Shown piece by piece: positions 1 through 11,864 of a stretch of 64,000 nucleotides of DNA. Position numbers and translations under genes: made by a program. This DNA is from Datisca glomerata (lineage: Eukaryota; Streptophyta; Magnoliopsida; Cucurbitales; Datiscaceae), in assembly GCA_003255025.1 (NCBI GenBank), contig QANY01002354.1, forward strand, positions 124,001-188,000, in the 5' to 3' direction. How positions within the stretch are numbered: position 1 is the stretch's first letter; each line of letters starts with the position of its first letter. The notes below the pieces were generated by a model, which searched no databases, was not told the DNA's origin, and saw nothing but the letters and a program-made list of their open reading frames with translations.

Positions 1-869
1 ATACTTACACTCAATAATAAGAAAAACTCAATTTTATTGGCTACAACTTATGGATTTTCTATTACATGCATATTTATACATATTAAGCACCTTGTAAATA
101 GAGAGTATTGAGGCGCATAGATGTGAACTACGTAAGTGGAGAAATGAGCTCTGTGAGTAAGAAAATCTTAGTTGTTTTTCTCCTTTTGGTGGTCTCTTCA
201 TTAGTGGAGAGTCGCGGTATGTAGTTAAACTATTTCAAACTCTGCCTCGTCTGGCATAATAGCTATTGGAACACGAACAACAATGTTTGTAAATAACCAA
301 TTCTACAGGAGTTTAAAGTTAACCACTTATTGCCATTCACGGCTAATCATTTGCATGCTGATGTTCATAATCTCAGTATGCTATTTCTGAAACTGAGATA
401 ATACTTGGAGGAGAGAAATTACATATTTTTAAATATTTGCAAAGTAACAAATATAAATTTTAGTAAGAACGATAGATGATGTCACTTGAATAAGATCATT
501 TCTTGTTCGAGGTGAGTAGGAGGCATATCAGTTTGTTGATCTACCCGTCATATGTAAAAGCAACAGCTTAAATCTATGAAAAACAAAAAAGATTATAATT
601 TCTTTTGTGTTAGATATGGGATGATCAAACTCATATTGGGGTAAACATGAGAAGATATAATAAGTTCAGTGTCACTAAGGCTTCGAAGGTTGTTTTTTTC
701 ATTTGCTTTATCCTTAGTCTTATACTTACTAGTTAAACTATACGTGCGGTGCAGGTGATGTGTACAAATTTTTAATATTTTGATTGCTTCTCATATATTA
801 TTTGTCCATCGAGATAAATTTTTTTTGAAGAATATACATTTATTTGTCAATAAAATCGAATTCGTTTCC

Positions 870-1200
870 TAGTCTCTGATCGATTTCGTACTGTCACTGT
901 AGAGGGAAAACTCTTTTTTCGCCACTAACTGCAAAGACACTCGAGGGAGTAGGACTGACCACCTCACCTTTGAGGTTCCGTTGGTAATCCGCCCTCTAAG
1001 ATTCCCAAATTCCCTCAGGTCAACACAGGAGTTGAGGGTACACCCATGCATATATTTAGCTCTTGGCTTCAGTTCTCTACTGTCTAATCTCTTAGGTCTT
1101 TCAGATGACGTCCGAAGAATCTTTGGTCCTGAACATGACTTATGGAGCCCCTTTGTTCGTATCACTCATCGGCCTCGCTTAGGTTCCTCTCGATTCTCCT
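870..1200. other. GC-richer insert in R1 intron 1, possibly organelle-derived
   Basis: This stretch is clearly less AT-rich than its surroundings and has no counterpart in intron 1 of the two paralogues. Both strands stay open for about 95 codons over it. The minus reading contains motifs such as HGCTLNSCVDLREFGNL that look protein-like, but I could not place them. A nuclear copy of mitochondrial DNA or part of a retroelement LTR are both possible. Confidence 0.3.
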
Positions 1201-1738
1201 TGGATTTTATTATAATTATTATTATTTTCATAAAGTATTACTCATCAAAGTTTTTCAAATTACATTAATTGTGACATCTATATGATGCTATTTCTTTTAT
1301 TTTTATGGACAAATGAACAAAAAATATATTTTATTCTTTTAATTGATAAAAAATTCAATGTATTTAATGAACAAAATAACTTAAAATATTCTTATATTTA
1401 AAAAAATAAAATTCAAATGATGAATAAAAAGATGAAAAACTTCATCAATATATACACCACTATGAGAGATAAGAAAAAATTAACTAATAATAATACACCA
1501 TTAATGGAGTCAAAGGGTAATGTAGAAATTGTAAAATAAGGAGTGGACAAAATCATCCAAAAATAATTCTCCTTCTCATCATACTTTTAATATTAAAGAT
1601 AGTATCGGGTTGTAACTAATCTATGTGTTATTTCTTATAGTAACAAATTAGAATTTCTCTCAAAATCTATCAAGAATTTAGCCAAACCTTGTTTACAGAG
1701 AAAACGATACAAATCTATGGAAGTGGGAGTGGAAAATT

Positions 1739-4203
1739 CACTACAAGAACATAGTGTTACCGCGACGGTTTCGTTGGTCTTTCGTGATGGTTTTTAACCG
1801 TTGGAGGAACGTCGCAAAAATTAATCTACCGCGACGGTTTCGAACCGTCTTCCTATGGTGACGGTTCTAACAAAGCGTCACCATATATACAATGGCTTAT
1901 TTTTTACGACGGTTTTATAACCGTCGTTATTGTTGTCGTAATTTAAAAAAAATGATTGGGGCAGTATCAAACCTATTGCCTCTCCATCATTGTTCGGAGT
2001 CATACCCATATTAAAGCTTACTATGGTTTTCTTTATAGCCTTTAAGCTGAAGATAATGACTAATCAAGAGATAACATAGATTGCAAAGTGAAATTACATA
2101 GGCAACATGAAATAGAAAACAAGTTGGAATAATTCTACAGCTCAAACAAGAAAATAACTTTATGTTTTACACCACTTGCTCTAAACGATGAAAAAGATCT
2201 AGACCTCAAGGAACATTATTCTCTAGTTATGCCAAAACTCAATCTACGTATCTTGAGCTTCGATGGCAACAAATATGTTTCCATTTTTTTAATGTTATCA
2301 ATGCTCGAATGCTTGGATTTGCCATATGACTGAATCAACAAAAACTCGCATCAGGCATACTAATTTGAGAAATACTTTTCATGATTACTGAACTTCCATA
2401 GTACTCCACCGAAAATGAATTTCATTATTGCTTAACTAAAAAATGTTATTCCTTTCCTGAACATTTCACAATAAAACGTCATTCAGATAAAAATCAGCAG
2501 ACCCATAGTGCACATCAAACTTCAACCGATAGCCAATCTTTTCATGACCACATCAACTTAATTACATTATAAATTTTCCATTTCAAAAGGGAAAATCTAT
2601 CGGAATAAAAATAAGAAGCCAGACAACATAGTTTGGAAATACCACTAGAATTGCCATGGATAATATAGTAAGTTCAAAGTTAATTACTGAAACATCAATA
2701 ATAGAATCGAACAATAAGAAAATCACAGTTGCCTATTCTTCATGAGCGCCTAACAACATTGTTCTTGTCAGAAAACATTGCAGCACGATCTTGAAGTTTC
2801 ACATAGTTGGTAACTAATCTCCATGAATACACATTCACCGTACTAAATTATGTAATGAGACAACCCATAGGCTTGCCCATTTCCGTTTATCTGTTATGAA
2901 GGACTTGTATTTGAGGGAGTCAGCCCCCCCCCCCCCCCCCNCCCCCCCCGGTTGTGGCTGATGATCTTTCTGACCAGTTTAAAAAAATCACGACCATAAT
3001 TTTAGTTCAAGTAAATTAAACCCAACCACTAAAAAGGAATTGCATTCATTAAATCTAGAACACATCACTCAAATTCAGTTTTAAGAATAAGTCAAGGTAA
3101 GAGCATTAAAATTATTATTATTCAGTAAAAGAAAAGTATAACCGAAACAACCATTATCAAGAGAGAGAACAAGACCATATTTATATTTTATACAACACAA
3201 CAAAAATATCACTAGAAAAATAAAACAACATAACCATGACTAAATAATCAAACACAAAAAAGGAATCGAAATACAGAACACTAAGAAACCAATTTAGTAT
3301 ATGAAAAAAAATCTAGAGATTTGTATATGAAAAAAAAAAGAGTGGGATAATATGTAGCATAGGAAAAAGAAGAACTGAATCTGATTTCACATCACTTTGA
3401 AGAGCATAATGATACTTAGAAAACAAGAAAATTAATGGAGAAGAAGGAAGATATGGGGGCTAATCTATGGAAGGAGAACCATGGGGCCGAGATTAGGGCT
3501 GAGCTACGGCGAGGAGGTCCACAGGGATGAGATCGCGCTGAGCTACGACGAGGAGAATCACGTGGCTGAGTTACGGTGAGGAGGACCACAGGGGCTGAGA
3601 TCTCTGTCGAAATGGGGAAGTATCACGCGCCTGCGAAAATGAGAGAGCTGAGGAAAGTGGGAAAATGGGGAAGAAGACACGGGGATGGTTTTAATTTTGG
3701 GTTTCTTTGGTGACGGTTTAAAAAACCGTCGCCATAGATCATAATATTGATTAAAAAATAAAAAACGACACTGTTTAAGTAACCTCACAACACTTTTGCG
3801 TTTGCCTGAACCGTCACCGATAAACTCTGTTGTGACGGTTCACATAAACTGTTACAATTTTCTCAGTTAATGTGACGGTTTAGCATTACCACCACGATAT
3901 GAAAATAAAAAATGCAATCAATCACGATGGTTCGCAAAACTGTCGCTATTGCTCAACGAATTGCGACGCTTCCTTTGAACCGTCACCAAATTAAAGTAAA
4001 TAATGGAATTAATAGCGATGATTTAGGTAAACCATCGCCATATATGTCCTTCAGCGACGGTTTTCAAGAACCCGTCGGTAAAACCCAAATAATTGCGATG
4101 GTCAGATAAACCATCGCAATTTCTTCACCTCGTTCTAAAATTAGTAACGTTGAATCAACCGTCGCCGTATAATTGTCGCAATTGACTGTTTTTTTTTGTA
4201 GTG
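1739..4203. mobile_element. Non-autonomous CACTA (En/Spm-type) DNA transposon
   Basis: The element starts CACTACAAGAA and ends TTTTTTTTGTAGTG, the inverted CACTA termini. It is flanked by a perfect 3-bp target duplication ATT (1736-1738 and 4204-4206), the size expected of the superfamily. Both ends carry many short direct and inverted copies of a GCGACGGTT / AACCGTCGC unit (about 1760-1930 and 3700-4185), typical CACTA subterminal transposase-binding repeats. No transposase reading frame is visible inside, so it depends on another element. It sits inside exon 2 of the R1 RNase pseudogene. Confidence 0.92.
2925..2949. other. Poly-C run with one undetermined base
   Basis: A run of about 24 C with a single N at 2941 inside the CACTA element. 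It is most likely a homopolymer or joining artefact of sequencing or assembly. Confidence 0.8.
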
Positions 4204-4482
4204 ATTCGTGAACTAAACAGTAACTTGAGCCCTGAAAGTTACTTTAATTTAGCTGCCAAATATGCAAAAGAGTATCAAAATATTTATCAAGTAATGATAA
4301 AATCAGGTTTACTGTCAATGGCCTTGCTCATTAAGACTATTAACTTCAAGTTCATTAACTACTTTGTGATTCAAGCACCATAAACACTTTATTTCAAACC
4401 CTGGTCAATATTTTAGGTGTTGCTCCTTTTCAAGCTTATCATCGAGATGATCTACACAATAGATTAAACAAAAGTTACACCC

Positions 4483-5940
4483 TTTCGAGAATGAGCATAA
4501 CTATTCCAGACTTCATGAAGGAGAAAACTAAAAATAAAAATGGGTTGAAAAATTAATTAGAAATAATAGTCTAATTTATTTATGAATGAGAAAAGTAAAA
4601 ATGGTTGATGAAAATCGAAATTGAATCTTAAGAAGATTAAATCCAAACCATTGCTGAAATGGAGGAGAATTTGACAAAATTTTGACAAACCAATGAAGAT
4701 GAAGATTCAATTGTGGCTGATTTTGAAGAAAAAATATGAGAATTGGTAGCTTATAATGTTGAAGGAATAGATAAAATTGAAAAATAATCAGATATATATT
4801 GTGTATGTGCCGATTTAACAATCATTTAACGGTCGGAGAGGTAAGTTGATTGATAAAGAAAATTAAAGGGTGAATATAAAAGAGAATAAAGTTGAGATAA
4901 CAAAATTTGAAATAAAATACATAAAATTATATGATATTAACCTTAAAATATAATTACTTAAAACACGTGTATGATGCACGTATGACCTCGTAATAACAAA
5001 GTATTGGCTATTGATTCATGGAATTATGAAGAAGAAGATAAGATGCCAGATGCGCTGGCCAAAATCATATTTTCACGTGTCATTTTTTGGTGCTTTATAT
5101 TATATTTTCGTGGACAATGATTTACGAAGCTACGTGTAGCAGTCCAATAATTACTCTGATTTTTTTTTCCAGAGGTCCAGCTCCACGGCATGAAAATGTA
5201 TTACATCCGTTTTTTTTGTTTTTATTACACTGTAAATCTAATACAAAAATGTTTCTGTTTGTCTCATTTACTTTGTTAAGTTCAGTTGATATAAAAATGA
5301 ATTTTGTTTTTTGATTTTTCTCTTTTAATGTAAACATATCTCGTTTTAAATCAAGTTTTCTTTTTTCATTAAATTTTGGTGCTTTTAAAATCTTCATGAA
5401 ATTAAGAAGAGACAGATCAGATGGGATGTGGCCAAAATGATGGTTGTAATCTTACAGTATTGTTTTTCACCTGCTATTCTTTTGATGGTTTATGTTAAGA
5501 ACCTGGCAGATGACGGAAACGTCTTCATGGACAAACGTTACTCTGTTTTTTTCTAAAGTGCCTCAGATGTTCAGTTTGGTATATTTATTATGACTGATTT
5601 TAGGCCGATTAAGTTTTTAAATTAAGTTTTAGTTAAGTGATTATTTAGTTATTCATAAGTTTATTGTTATAAGTTAATTATCGAATTAACGATTAACACG
5701 TTATTTTATTAATTAAAAGTTAATCTAGATCTTAATCATTATAGAATTATTTATTTATTTCATGACATAAGACTCCGCAGAAGGAGTCATTGATTGCACT
5801 ATATGTGGTTTGACGTTGGTAACAACCCTCACTTCATCTTTGTAAATCATGCACATATGTTACAAGTTTGAGTATGTCTATGACAACGGGAGAAGTACGC
5901 CATGCTAATATGCATTGGATGATTAACATCTTAGGGTCAG
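4483..5940. other. AT-rich DNA with no recognised gene
   Basis: Stops are frequent in all frames and no splice-flanked exon, terminal repeat pair or tandem array was recognised. Short open stretches on both strands (for example 5087-5400) look like chance in T-rich sequence. Confidence 0.6.
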
Positions 5941-6042
5941 GTGCTGATGAGCACATTGTATATGAGCGTTGACGACCTCGACGTTAACTCATCGTGAAGC
6001 GCAACTCTTACAGCGTATCGAGAGTGTCTCCCACATGGATGC

Positions 6043-6176
6043 ACCATGGGGTGTCGCCCTTGAGGTGCACCCCTTGGAGTGTCGCCCCTAAGATAGTACC
6101 GATGGATGTCGTCCCTAAGGTACCCATGGGGTGTCATCCCTATGGTGGTACCATGGGGTCTCGTCCCCATGGGTAG
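6043..6176 (+). repeat. Minisatellite, about 24-29 bp unit, five copies
   Basis: Units begin at 6043, 6069, 6098, 6122 and 6150. Each follows the pattern ACC(C)ATGGGGTGTCGTCCC followed by a variable TAAGGT-like tail. The repeat makes short open frames on both strands, which are by-products. Confidence 0.75.
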
Positions 6177-6179
6177 AAC

Positions 6180-6815
6180 ATACCTCTTCCAATATGCCCA
6201 CTTTGAACATTAAGCGTGTGCTACCCTCCCACCTTGGGGAGGGGGTTTAGTCTTGAAATATCATTTTGAGAGGAGGTTTTGGGTGGATATCGCCTTTGAG
6301 CCCCATCGGTTAGGCGTATTCCCCCTAGATCATGGTCATCCCACGAGAACTACGTGGTGTCCTTCGATTGATACACGTGAGATCCTTCTCGTGTCCACCT
6401 TAGCATGATTAATTAATTGAGGTGATGCCCTTGGATAGGTGAGCTTGTAACTAATCAAGAGATTAGTTACAATAGTTCCCCTTTTGTCACCTATAAAAGG
6501 AGGGCATCTCCTTCATTTTGGAGGGGAAAAAGATAGTCCTAGAGAGAGTCCCATTTCCCTCCCTTCCTTAGAGAGAGAAAGCACCAATTTGTCTTGAGAG
6601 CATTTTCTCATCACCCTTGAGTGTTTGGAGTGCTCCTCATTCTCCTCACGGCGTCATCTCTGGTGTTCTCAGGCATTACTCTGGTTACTTGTTAAGGATT
6701 TGACCACTCTTACACTGACCCATGTCACCATTGCATCCACAAACATTGAACTATCTGTGTGGCTGCAAGCCCTCACAGCCCATGCACAACGACGCATTAA
6801 ATTAAAACTAATGTA
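6180..6815 (+). mobile_element. Probable solo LTR or promoter-bearing retroelement remnant
   Basis: This is a moderately GC-rich block with a good TATA box (CACCTATAAAAGGAGGGC near 6490), followed by a purine- and pyrimidine-rich leader with GAGAGAG and CTCTTAC patches, as in plant retrotransposon LTR promoters. No coding region follows. I did not find convincing TG/CA ends with a target duplication, so the limits and class are uncertain. The minisatellite just upstream may belong to it. Confidence 0.35.
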
Positions 6816-7140
6816 GTTTAAATATGACACAAACATCTCTTTAATTTGAAAAATAATAAATAAGTCTATTATGTGAAAATGTGTTAATTTATATGTGAAA
6901 ACATAGTATCATTCATATAACTAATTCGACTCAACTATTTTGAAGTTTTAAAATTAAGAAAAATATACGTTAATTTTGGTATTAAACTGCAATCGTTTGA
7001 AATTTAATGGGTTTCGAGTTTTTTTTATCACCGAAACTCAGCATAAAAAGATGATGAGTTATTTTCAAACTAGATAGAAATATGTGTTGTTTAAATAAAT
7101 TATATCACAAAATGAAATTTTTTTAGCAATTATGAGATGT
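6815..7140 (+). repeat. Dispersed repeat A, diverged copy 1
   Basis: This block aligns by eye with 23985-24360 and parts of 48980-49450: an AAATATGACACAAACATCTC-like start, a run around AATAATAAATAAGTC, and a later TTTTTTATCACCGAAACTCAGCAT block. It is probably a non-autonomous DNA element of unknown superfamily. Confidence 0.55.
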
Positions 7141-7690
7141 GGATAATATTTTTAATACCTTACTAAGTTTCTGGTTTACTTTTGAGTTTTTTTATCTTAA
7201 GAAAGAAATATTAGAAGTTCTCATAATATTTATTTTTCTCAAGAAATTTTTAAAAATAAATGTCTTAAATCAATGTAACGAAGTAAAAGTTGGATCTTGA
7301 CATATTGAAATCTACATAGCGCACACACTGACATGCGACAAAAAATAACATATGACCAAGCTATTTTTAAACGTATAGGATACATTGAATACAATAAATC
7401 TATATTGTTTTATAATATTTATAGGTATGCAAAATGCATAATTGCATCTAATGATCTAATTATAATACTGAAACTAACTAACAATTCTATCCAGAAGATG
7501 CATCAAAATAGCTAACTGAAAGAGTAATGAGGTTTTCTTGAGCCTTATAAATGTATTTTTCTTTTTATTTTAATCTAATTGAAAACTGAAGATTCTTTCT
7601 TCTCTTTTTTTATCTCATTTCTTTTCTATCTACAATTTTCAAAGCTTAGTTTATTCATCATAGACCATATCATCTTTTGATGAAAGTACC
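7141..7690. other. AT-rich DNA with no recognised feature
   Basis: Nothing supported on either strand; short open frames only. Confidence 0.55.
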
Positions 7691-7914
7691 CAATGCATGC
7701 CAGAGCATGTCATAACGTGTTGGGAATATGTACTGACGTGTCAAATATATCTGTCCACGAATGAGAAAATTAAAAAAAAAATTCAAACACATTTTGAATG
7801 TGTATGTTCGACATGTGTCTCATTTTTCATGATTTTCTTTGCTTTTGTACTGTTCTATCTCTCTATGAGCCTCAATCATATCAGAAGGCCAGTTCTGACT
7901 CTGTTTGGCACTAA

Positions 7915-9409
7915 GCAATGAAAGAAGAATTACAGGCTCTTGAGAGCACTAACACTTGGGACTTGGTAGATCTACATCCTGAGAAATCAGTTGTGGGCTA
8001 TAAATGAGTTTACAAGATCAAAACTCATTCTGATGGTTCAGTTGATAGATATAAAGATCGGTTAGTAGCAAAAGGGTATACACAAGAGTATGGCATTGAT
8101 TATGAAGAAACATTTTCTCTTGTTGTTCGTCTTACATCAATATGAAGTTTACTTGCTGTCATTGTTGTTCATAAATAGAAATTATATCAGATGGGCGTTA
8201 AGAATATATTTTTCAATGGTGAACTAGCAGAAGAGGTATACATGAAGCCTCCTCCAGGTTATCATCATTCACCAAACAAAGATTGTAAACTTCGTCAAGC
8301 TTTGTATGGTTTTAAACAAGCTCATCGAGCTTGATTTGCCAAATTCAGTACTACAGTTATGTTGTTTGATTTCATACCCAGTTCTCATCACTCAGCACTA
8401 TTTGTTCAAAAATCTGATAACGACATTATTCTTATGTTGCTTTTGTTGATGATATGATAATTACTAGAGATGATGTGTCTGCCATTTCTAATCTAAAGTC
8501 TTTTGTCAGTCGTCACTTTGAGATGAAAGATTTGAGCCTTCTCAATTATTTTGTCGGGCTTGGCTCTCATTCGATTCTGATGGCTATTATCTCTCTCAGG
8601 CTAAATTTTGACATTTCTCGTTCATGCTGGAATAAGTGATAGCAAAATAGCTCCCACTCATCTGGAACAAAATGTTAGGTTTAATCATCTTGATGGATCA
8701 CCACTCCATGATGCGATACTCTAATGGCAATTGGTGAGAAGTCTTGTCTATTTAACTGCTACCAGGTCTGATATTGCCCATGCAATTCATATAGTCAGTC
8801 AATTTCTATATGCTCCTTGCTCTACGCATTATTCATCAGTTATTCGGATACTACGTTATGTGAAACATACCTTATTTCATGGTCTACACTTCTCAACTAA
8901 AAGCTCTTTGGAACTTCACGCATATGTCGACGATGATTGGGCATGTGGTCCAACTGATAGAAGGTCTACTACTAGATTTTGTTTCATCTTAAGGGATTCT
9001 CTAATGTCTTGGTGAAGTAAGAAGCAGTTTGTTACATTTAGATCAAGCCTTGAGGCTGAATATCGAGCTATGACAGACGCCTCTCAAGAACTCCTCTAGA
9101 TTCATTGGTTATTTGAAGATATGACTATTGTTCACTCTACTGCTATAATTCTTCGTTGTGATAATCAGAGCACGATTCAAATTGTACGTAATGATGTCTT
9201 TTATGAACACACTAATTATATAGAGGTTGATTGTCACTTCATTCGTCAACATGTATCTCGATGCACCATTCGACTTCGTCCAGTCAGCTGCAGTGATCAG
9301 ACTGCAGACATATTTACCAAGACTCATCCTCGTGGATACTTCGAAGATTTAGTATGCAAACTCAAGTTGACTAATATCTTACCACCTTAAGTTTAAAGGG
9401 AGGTGTTGA
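7915..9409 (+). pseudogene. Ty1/Copia pol remnant (reverse transcriptase and RNase H)
   Basis: The pieces run in order. RT starts with MKEELQALESTNTWDLVDL and continues through [20 protein letters not shown], a VYMKPPPGY block and [11 protein letters not shown]. Then comes an RNase H and connection region with LVYLTATRSDIAHAI, a GRRST-like TDRRSTTRF block, SLEAEYRAM, and the C-terminal ADIFTKTHPRGYFEDLV. At least six in-frame stops and several frame changes are present, and the catalytic YVDD is lost. GAG, protease and integrase are missing, so the element is 5'-truncated. It ends at a polypurine tract (AAAGGGAGG) directly before an LTR start. Confidence 0.9.
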
Positions 9410-9580
9410 CATATAAATAATACATGTGTATCTAGACTAACTGCTCAATCACATTCACATTGTACTACATCTTGTACTGCATTTTATATCTCATACTACA
9501 TATTATTATAAGCCTTTCATATACTAAATATATTGATTTATTATCACTCTCCATTTGAGGTTGTCGATATTTCAAAACTT
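9406..9580 (+). mobile_element. 3' LTR start of the Copia remnant
   Basis: TGTTGACATATAAATAATAC follows the polypurine tract directly, the expected layout of a Copia 3' LTR. The right end could not be fixed because no 5' LTR survives for comparison. The stretch from here to 9982 holds nothing else recognised. Confidence 0.6.
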
Positions 9581-9982
9581 TCATTGTTTATTTATCAAAT
9601 TTCTAATTTATTGGCCATCTGAAATGTATATTTAGAAAGATGTTAACACAATGGTTAAATTCAAGCTACACCTATTAAATATTAAATATGAGCATTTCAT
9701 AATTTACACTCATAAACTTTTAAATACTTATTTTACTCCTTTAACTTTTAAAATGATCAAATCGATCATCAAACTATTGATTCCATCAATTTCACTCACG
9801 TCCGTCAAAAAATGTACCACATGGGAAATTGATGACCAATTTCGCTCATTTACATACCAAGTTAAAGGAGTCACCTTTAAAAGTTAATGGGTAGTTGTAA
9901 AATTACCAATCGTCCAAAGTTTATAGGTATGGTTCACATTCACATGGTTTGAACAACTTTTGAACGAATAGTTTAAATTACG

Positions 9983-11391
9983 GTTAATTATAATGAACCT
10001 CGTGATAAATGTGTGATTGTTCCATTTGATCGTCTGACCTTTAAAATCTTATAAAAAAATATATTCACTTTTAATTTTTTTCAACAATACACTCTACCGT
10101 GACTTCCATCTAAAAAACTGACAGAAATCAATGCACTTGACTTACACGTGCTTTTTTAATGGGCAGTGGGATAATTTAATACCCTTGCCACCTCTAAGCC
10201 ATCAAAAACCTCTCACCGACCAACTCATTTTTCCTATAAGAAATTACGCCAAAATGAAACCCTCCCTTCTTCTTTTCTTCTTTCCCCGCAACTCCTTCCT
10301 ATTTTCTTCTATTTTTTACTCTAAATAATCCCTTCCATCCATAAGTCTTCATAATATTATTAAAGACCTCATTGGTGGAATGCCCAATACTCCCAACCAT
10401 AAAATGAGTCCTTATTGCTCTAATGGTGCCACACAAGTCCTAGACACCGCCCCAACAATTGATCCACTTATCAGCCTTCTCAGCGAAGGATTTGCAATCT
10501 TAACTTTTAATTTAAGACTAGTCTTCTTCTTCACAACTCCTTCCTCTTCAACAACCCGTAGTGCCTCCTCCTCAGAAGACACATACTTTACATATAAATC
10601 AATGCACGTAAGTTTAATGCCACAATTGTCGCGGGGATTAGACGAATTAGGAGAAACTCCAAAACCCATTCCCACCTGACCCAGACCGGAAAATAAGCCT
10701 CCCGAATGGAAATTCCCCGCTTACGGCTTCCATTAGGACCCCAAATCACATACTGAGAATAAAACATCTCTATTATCATCGAAAAGTTAAATTTCCCTCT
10801 TACCCATGCTTAATCAGACCCTTGCAAACAAGCTCCTCTAGCTTTTAGTGAGTACCCACAAAAAGAGGGCTCACAAAGTCTCAATATGGCTGAGACTTTA
10901 AGAGTGTTCTAGAGAGAAAATTCACCTAAATTTCATAGAAAAATAATTTAAAAAATTTCGAAGGAGTTGTAGGGGAAGAACTCCACGATCACGACCTCTC
11001 CCACCTCCTCTTGTGCGCAGCACCCAATCTAAGAAGACAGAAGAATTTCGAAGGATTCTCAGTAGATGAAGGGTACTTTCTCAAAGCAGAGAATTTTGAA
11101 GAAGACACTTTGTGAATGATAGAGTAGACGAATGATCTCTTCTCCCTATCTAAAGTGGGTTGGTGGGGGAGAGTCCGTTAATAACTTATACGTGACAATA
11201 TAGTGTAAATTTACTCCATTGTCCATTAAAAGAATCACATATTTTGACTTTCGTCAATTTTTTAGACGGAAGTCATGATAGTGTGCATGCTGAAAAAAAT
11301 TTAAAAGTAAAAGGGTTTTATATAAGATTTTAAAGACTAGAGGGTATTTTGATATATATGTTAAAGGTCGAAGGGTTTAATGTAATTAACT
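9983..11391. mobile_element. Pack-MULE-like element carrying a captured BT1 exon
   Basis: About 200 bases at 9983-10182 match the reverse complement of about 11190-11391 along their whole length. Shared blocks include GTTAATTA at the outer ends, CTTTAAAATCTTAT, TTTTAATTTTTTTCA, GACTTCC(A/G)TCTAAAAAA and TTTTAATGG. Long inverted ends around a host gene fragment and no transposase is the structure of Pack-MULEs (Mutator-like). I found no clear 9-bp target duplication, so the exact ends and the class are inferred. Confidence 0.65.
10318..10807 (-). pseudogene. BT1: BT1-type adenine nucleotide carrier, first-exon fragment
   Basis: Read on the minus strand from ATG at 10807, the fragment matches the start of plant BT1 (Brittle1) mitochondrial-carrier-family transporters: MGKREI, then LFDDNRD, GLFSGLGQVGMGFGVSPNSS, DLYVKYVSS, KLKVKIANPSLRRLISG and AVSRTCVAPLE. 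It continues in another frame to THFMVGSIGHSTNEVFNNIM and WKGLF. BT1 proteins carry adenine nucleotides or ADP-glucose across plastid or mitochondrial membranes. Only the N-terminal region and the start of the first carrier repeat are present. It has three in-frame stops before the conserved part and a one-base loss after APLE. The end coincides with a GT that may be the old splice donor. It lies between the long inverted ends of the surrounding element, which points to capture from a functional gene elsewhere. Confidence 0.85.
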
Positions 11392-11855
11392 CTTTATGAG
11401 TTTGAATCATAATAGCTAATACTAAATTTTGTAGTTTTGCCAAAAAAAAAAAAGAATTGAGGAAATAAAACAAAAAGTGTACCGTTACAGTTACAGCCTA
11501 CAGGAGAGGTCCCAATAGAAACGACCCCTATAGAAGGGGGAAGGTTGGTGGAGGGGGTGGTTTGCTTATTTGGTGGTTCTCGCCTGCCCTGTCCCCGCCT
11601 GAACAATGTTAAAATTGGCGGGAAGCAAGAGTAATTTGGTATTTGAAAAAGAGAGAGAGAGTAATTTGGTGATTTAATTCAGCTCTTGACATCAATAACC
11701 TTGGCCCCACGCTCATTACCTCTTCTTCTTCATCATCCGAATGTTGACGAACTCGTTCGATGGATTATCTTTTCTGTTGTCACCATTCTCCATCGCTCGC
11801 AAACATCTCAATCACAGTAAATTTTGTGAAGTCACCATTCTCGGCCGGTCTGGTT
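11392..11855. other. Upstream region of the R2 RNase gene
   Basis: There is no coding feature. It includes a GGGGGAAGG/GGAGGGGG patch near 11535-11560 and a GA run near 11655. The R2 promoter follows directly. Confidence 0.5.
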
Positions 11856-11864
11856 CTATAAATA
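11856..11864 (+). promoter_or_regulatory. TATA box of R2
   Basis: CTATAAATA lies 74 bases before the R2 ATG at 11938, a usual plant spacing for a TATA box with a short 5' leader. Confidence 0.65.

Larger units (their letters stand above)
144..4482 (+). pseudogene. R1: S-lineage RNase T2 pseudogene interrupted by CACTA element
   Basis: Paralogue of the intact gene at 46141. Exon 1 (about 144-396) keeps a hydrophobic signal peptide start (MSSVSKKILVVF), the C1-like FKLCLVW block and FKVNHLLPF in place of the family FTIHGLWP motif. It has two early in-frame stops, and its donor has become GAG/ATAAT instead of GAG/GTAAG. Exon 2 (1641-1738, then 4204-4306) begins with an in-frame TAA and is split by the CACTA element; after it come LNSNLSPESYFNLAAKYAKE and the donor CAG/GT. 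Exon 3 (from 4417, after TTTTAG) opens GVAPFQAYH and is lost after about 65 bases. The second active-site His reads as Arg here (WEWKIRE). The protein would not be made. Intron 1 is 1.2 kb against 255 bases in the intact copy, because of extra inserted DNA. Assignment to RNase T2 rests on alignment to the intact copy in this window. Confidence 0.85.

Noticed and set aside
3558..3788. Minus frame inside the CACTA element
   Set aside because: It overlaps subterminal repeats, has no transposase motif and is biased by repeat content.
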